Assembly (NCBI GenBank): GCA_944393275.1
Contig: CALXZQ010000065.1
Span: forward strand, 1-6,039
DNA length: 6,039 nt
DNA from: an uncultured Clostridia bacterium
Lineage (GTDB): Bacteria; Bacillota; Clostridia; TANB77; CAG-508
Direction: 5' to 3'
Shown piece after piece: positions 5,407-6,039 of this stretch (positions within the stretch are counted from its first letter, which is position 1; every line of letters starts with the position of its first letter). The translations under genes were made by a program, and so were the position numbers. The notes below the pieces were generated by a model, which saw only the letters and a list, made by a program, of their open reading frames with translations, did not search any database and was not told the DNA's origin.

Positions 5407-6039
5407 CTATACACCTATTATTTTCATTACTTCTGTAATATTTTTCACACCTATTATATCTAATTTATATTTTTCTTTCAATAGCTTTTTATTATTTTCT
5501 GGAATAATACATTTTTTAAATCCTAGTTTTTCTGCTTCTTTTATTCTTTTCTCTATATTATTTACACTTCTTATTTCTCCAGTTAGACCTACTTCTCCTA
5601 TAGCTACTGTATTTTTATCAATTGGTAGATTTTTAAAACTTGAGGCTACTGCAATTATTACTCCTAAATCTAGGGCTGGTTCATTTATTTTTATTCCACC
5701 TACAACATTTAAATATACATCTTGATTTCCAAGCATTAATCCCGCTTTTTTCTCTAGAACAGCTATTAAAAGTATTAATCTGTTATAGTCCATACCATTT
5801 GCAGTTCTTCTAGGTAAACCAAATACACTTGGTGTTACTAATGATTGTAATTCAGCAAGCAATGCTCTTGTTCCTTCAATACTTGCCACTATTACAGATC
5901 CTGGGGGATTGTCTTCTCTTTCTGATATTAATATTGAAGATGGATTTAATATCTCCGTCATTCCTTGTTGTTGCATTTCAAACATTCCTATTTCATTAGT
6001 AGAACCAAATCTATTTTTTACTCCTCTTAAAATCCTATA
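5407..6039 (-). CDS. radA: DNA repair/recombination ATPase RadA (Sms), C-terminal part (5'-truncated by window edge)
   Basis: The frame is open from the window end (6039) to the TAG at 5407-5409, giving the last 210 residues; the ATG at 5985 is internal. RadA is a RecA-like, hexameric DnaB-style ATPase that drives branch migration in homologous recombination. The fragment begins with 'LRGVKNRFGSTNE', containing the RadA-specific KNRFG motif (8-12 of the fragment). The rest is the Lon-protease-like C-terminal domain with 'DVYLNVVGGIKINEPALDLG' (about 107-126) and 'IGEVGLTGEIR' (137-147). At the place of the Lon catalytic serine there is Ala122, so no protease activity is expected, as in B. subtilis RadA from memory. 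The zinc-finger and Walker motifs lie outside the window. The gene is followed by disA after 20 bases, the arrangement known from the clpC operon of B. subtilis. Confidence 0.96.
   Translation of the reverse strand, partial: YRILRGVKNRFGSTNEIGMFEMQQQGMTEILNPSSILISEREDNPPGSVIVASIEGTRALLAELQSLVTPSVFGLPRRTANGMDYNRLILLIAVLEKKAGLMLGNQDVYLNVVGGIKINEPALDLGVIIAVASSFKNLPIDKNTVAIGEVGLTGEIRSVNNIEKRIKEAEKLGFKKCIIPENNKKLLKEKYKLDIIGVKNITEVMKIIGV

Overview
The window is AT-rich and reads like the chromosome of a Gram-positive, low-GC bacterium, most likely a member of the Clostridia (Bacillota). The reasons are the SufB-type Fe-S assembly protein, the radA-disA pair, the diaminopimelate (DAP) genes, strong AGGAG-type ribosome binding sites, GTG use at disA, and codons ending mostly in A or T. 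This assignment is inference from gene content and composition; no ribosomal RNA or species marker is present. I see no mobile element, CRISPR array, tRNA, rRNA, attachment site or replication origin. The genes look like ordinary, vertically inherited housekeeping genes.

Layout: two sets of genes converge on a short gap at about 3176-3308. On the + strand are the 3' end of a SufB/SufD-family gene (1-732, its start lies before the window), dapA (885-1769), an HD-domain hydrolase gene (1856-2404) and dapB (2423-3175). The suf gene ends in an intrinsic terminator whose stem begins inside its last codons. dapA starts a new unit behind an AT-rich promoter region. The HD gene has its own extended -10 motif, and dapB follows it by 18 bases, so HD-dapB is very probably cotranscribed. 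On the - strand, read from right to left, are the 3' end of radA (5407-6039, its start lies beyond the window), disA (4313-5386, GTG start) and a membrane-anchored cyclophilin-type peptidyl-prolyl isomerase (3309-4277). The spacings of 20 and 35 bases suggest one operon. The convergent gap holds two separate intrinsic terminators, one for each strand.

How the genes work together: DapA and DapB catalyse two consecutive steps of the DAP/lysine pathway, which feeds peptidoglycan and lysine synthesis. The HD protein between them has an intact metal-binding signature but no known substrate. RadA (DNA branch migration in recombination) and DisA (DNA-structure-sensing cyclic di-AMP synthase) are classical neighbours in Bacillota. 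The isomerase downstream is predicted to act outside the membrane on protein folding. Cyclic di-AMP is tied to cell-wall and osmotic homeostasis in this phylum, so the two sets are loosely related in theme, but nothing in the sequence shows a direct link.

I did not find a clearly new system. The points most worth checking are the HD gene embedded between dapA and dapB, the enlarged cyclophilin with two insertions next to disA, and the altered lysine-effector site of DapA.
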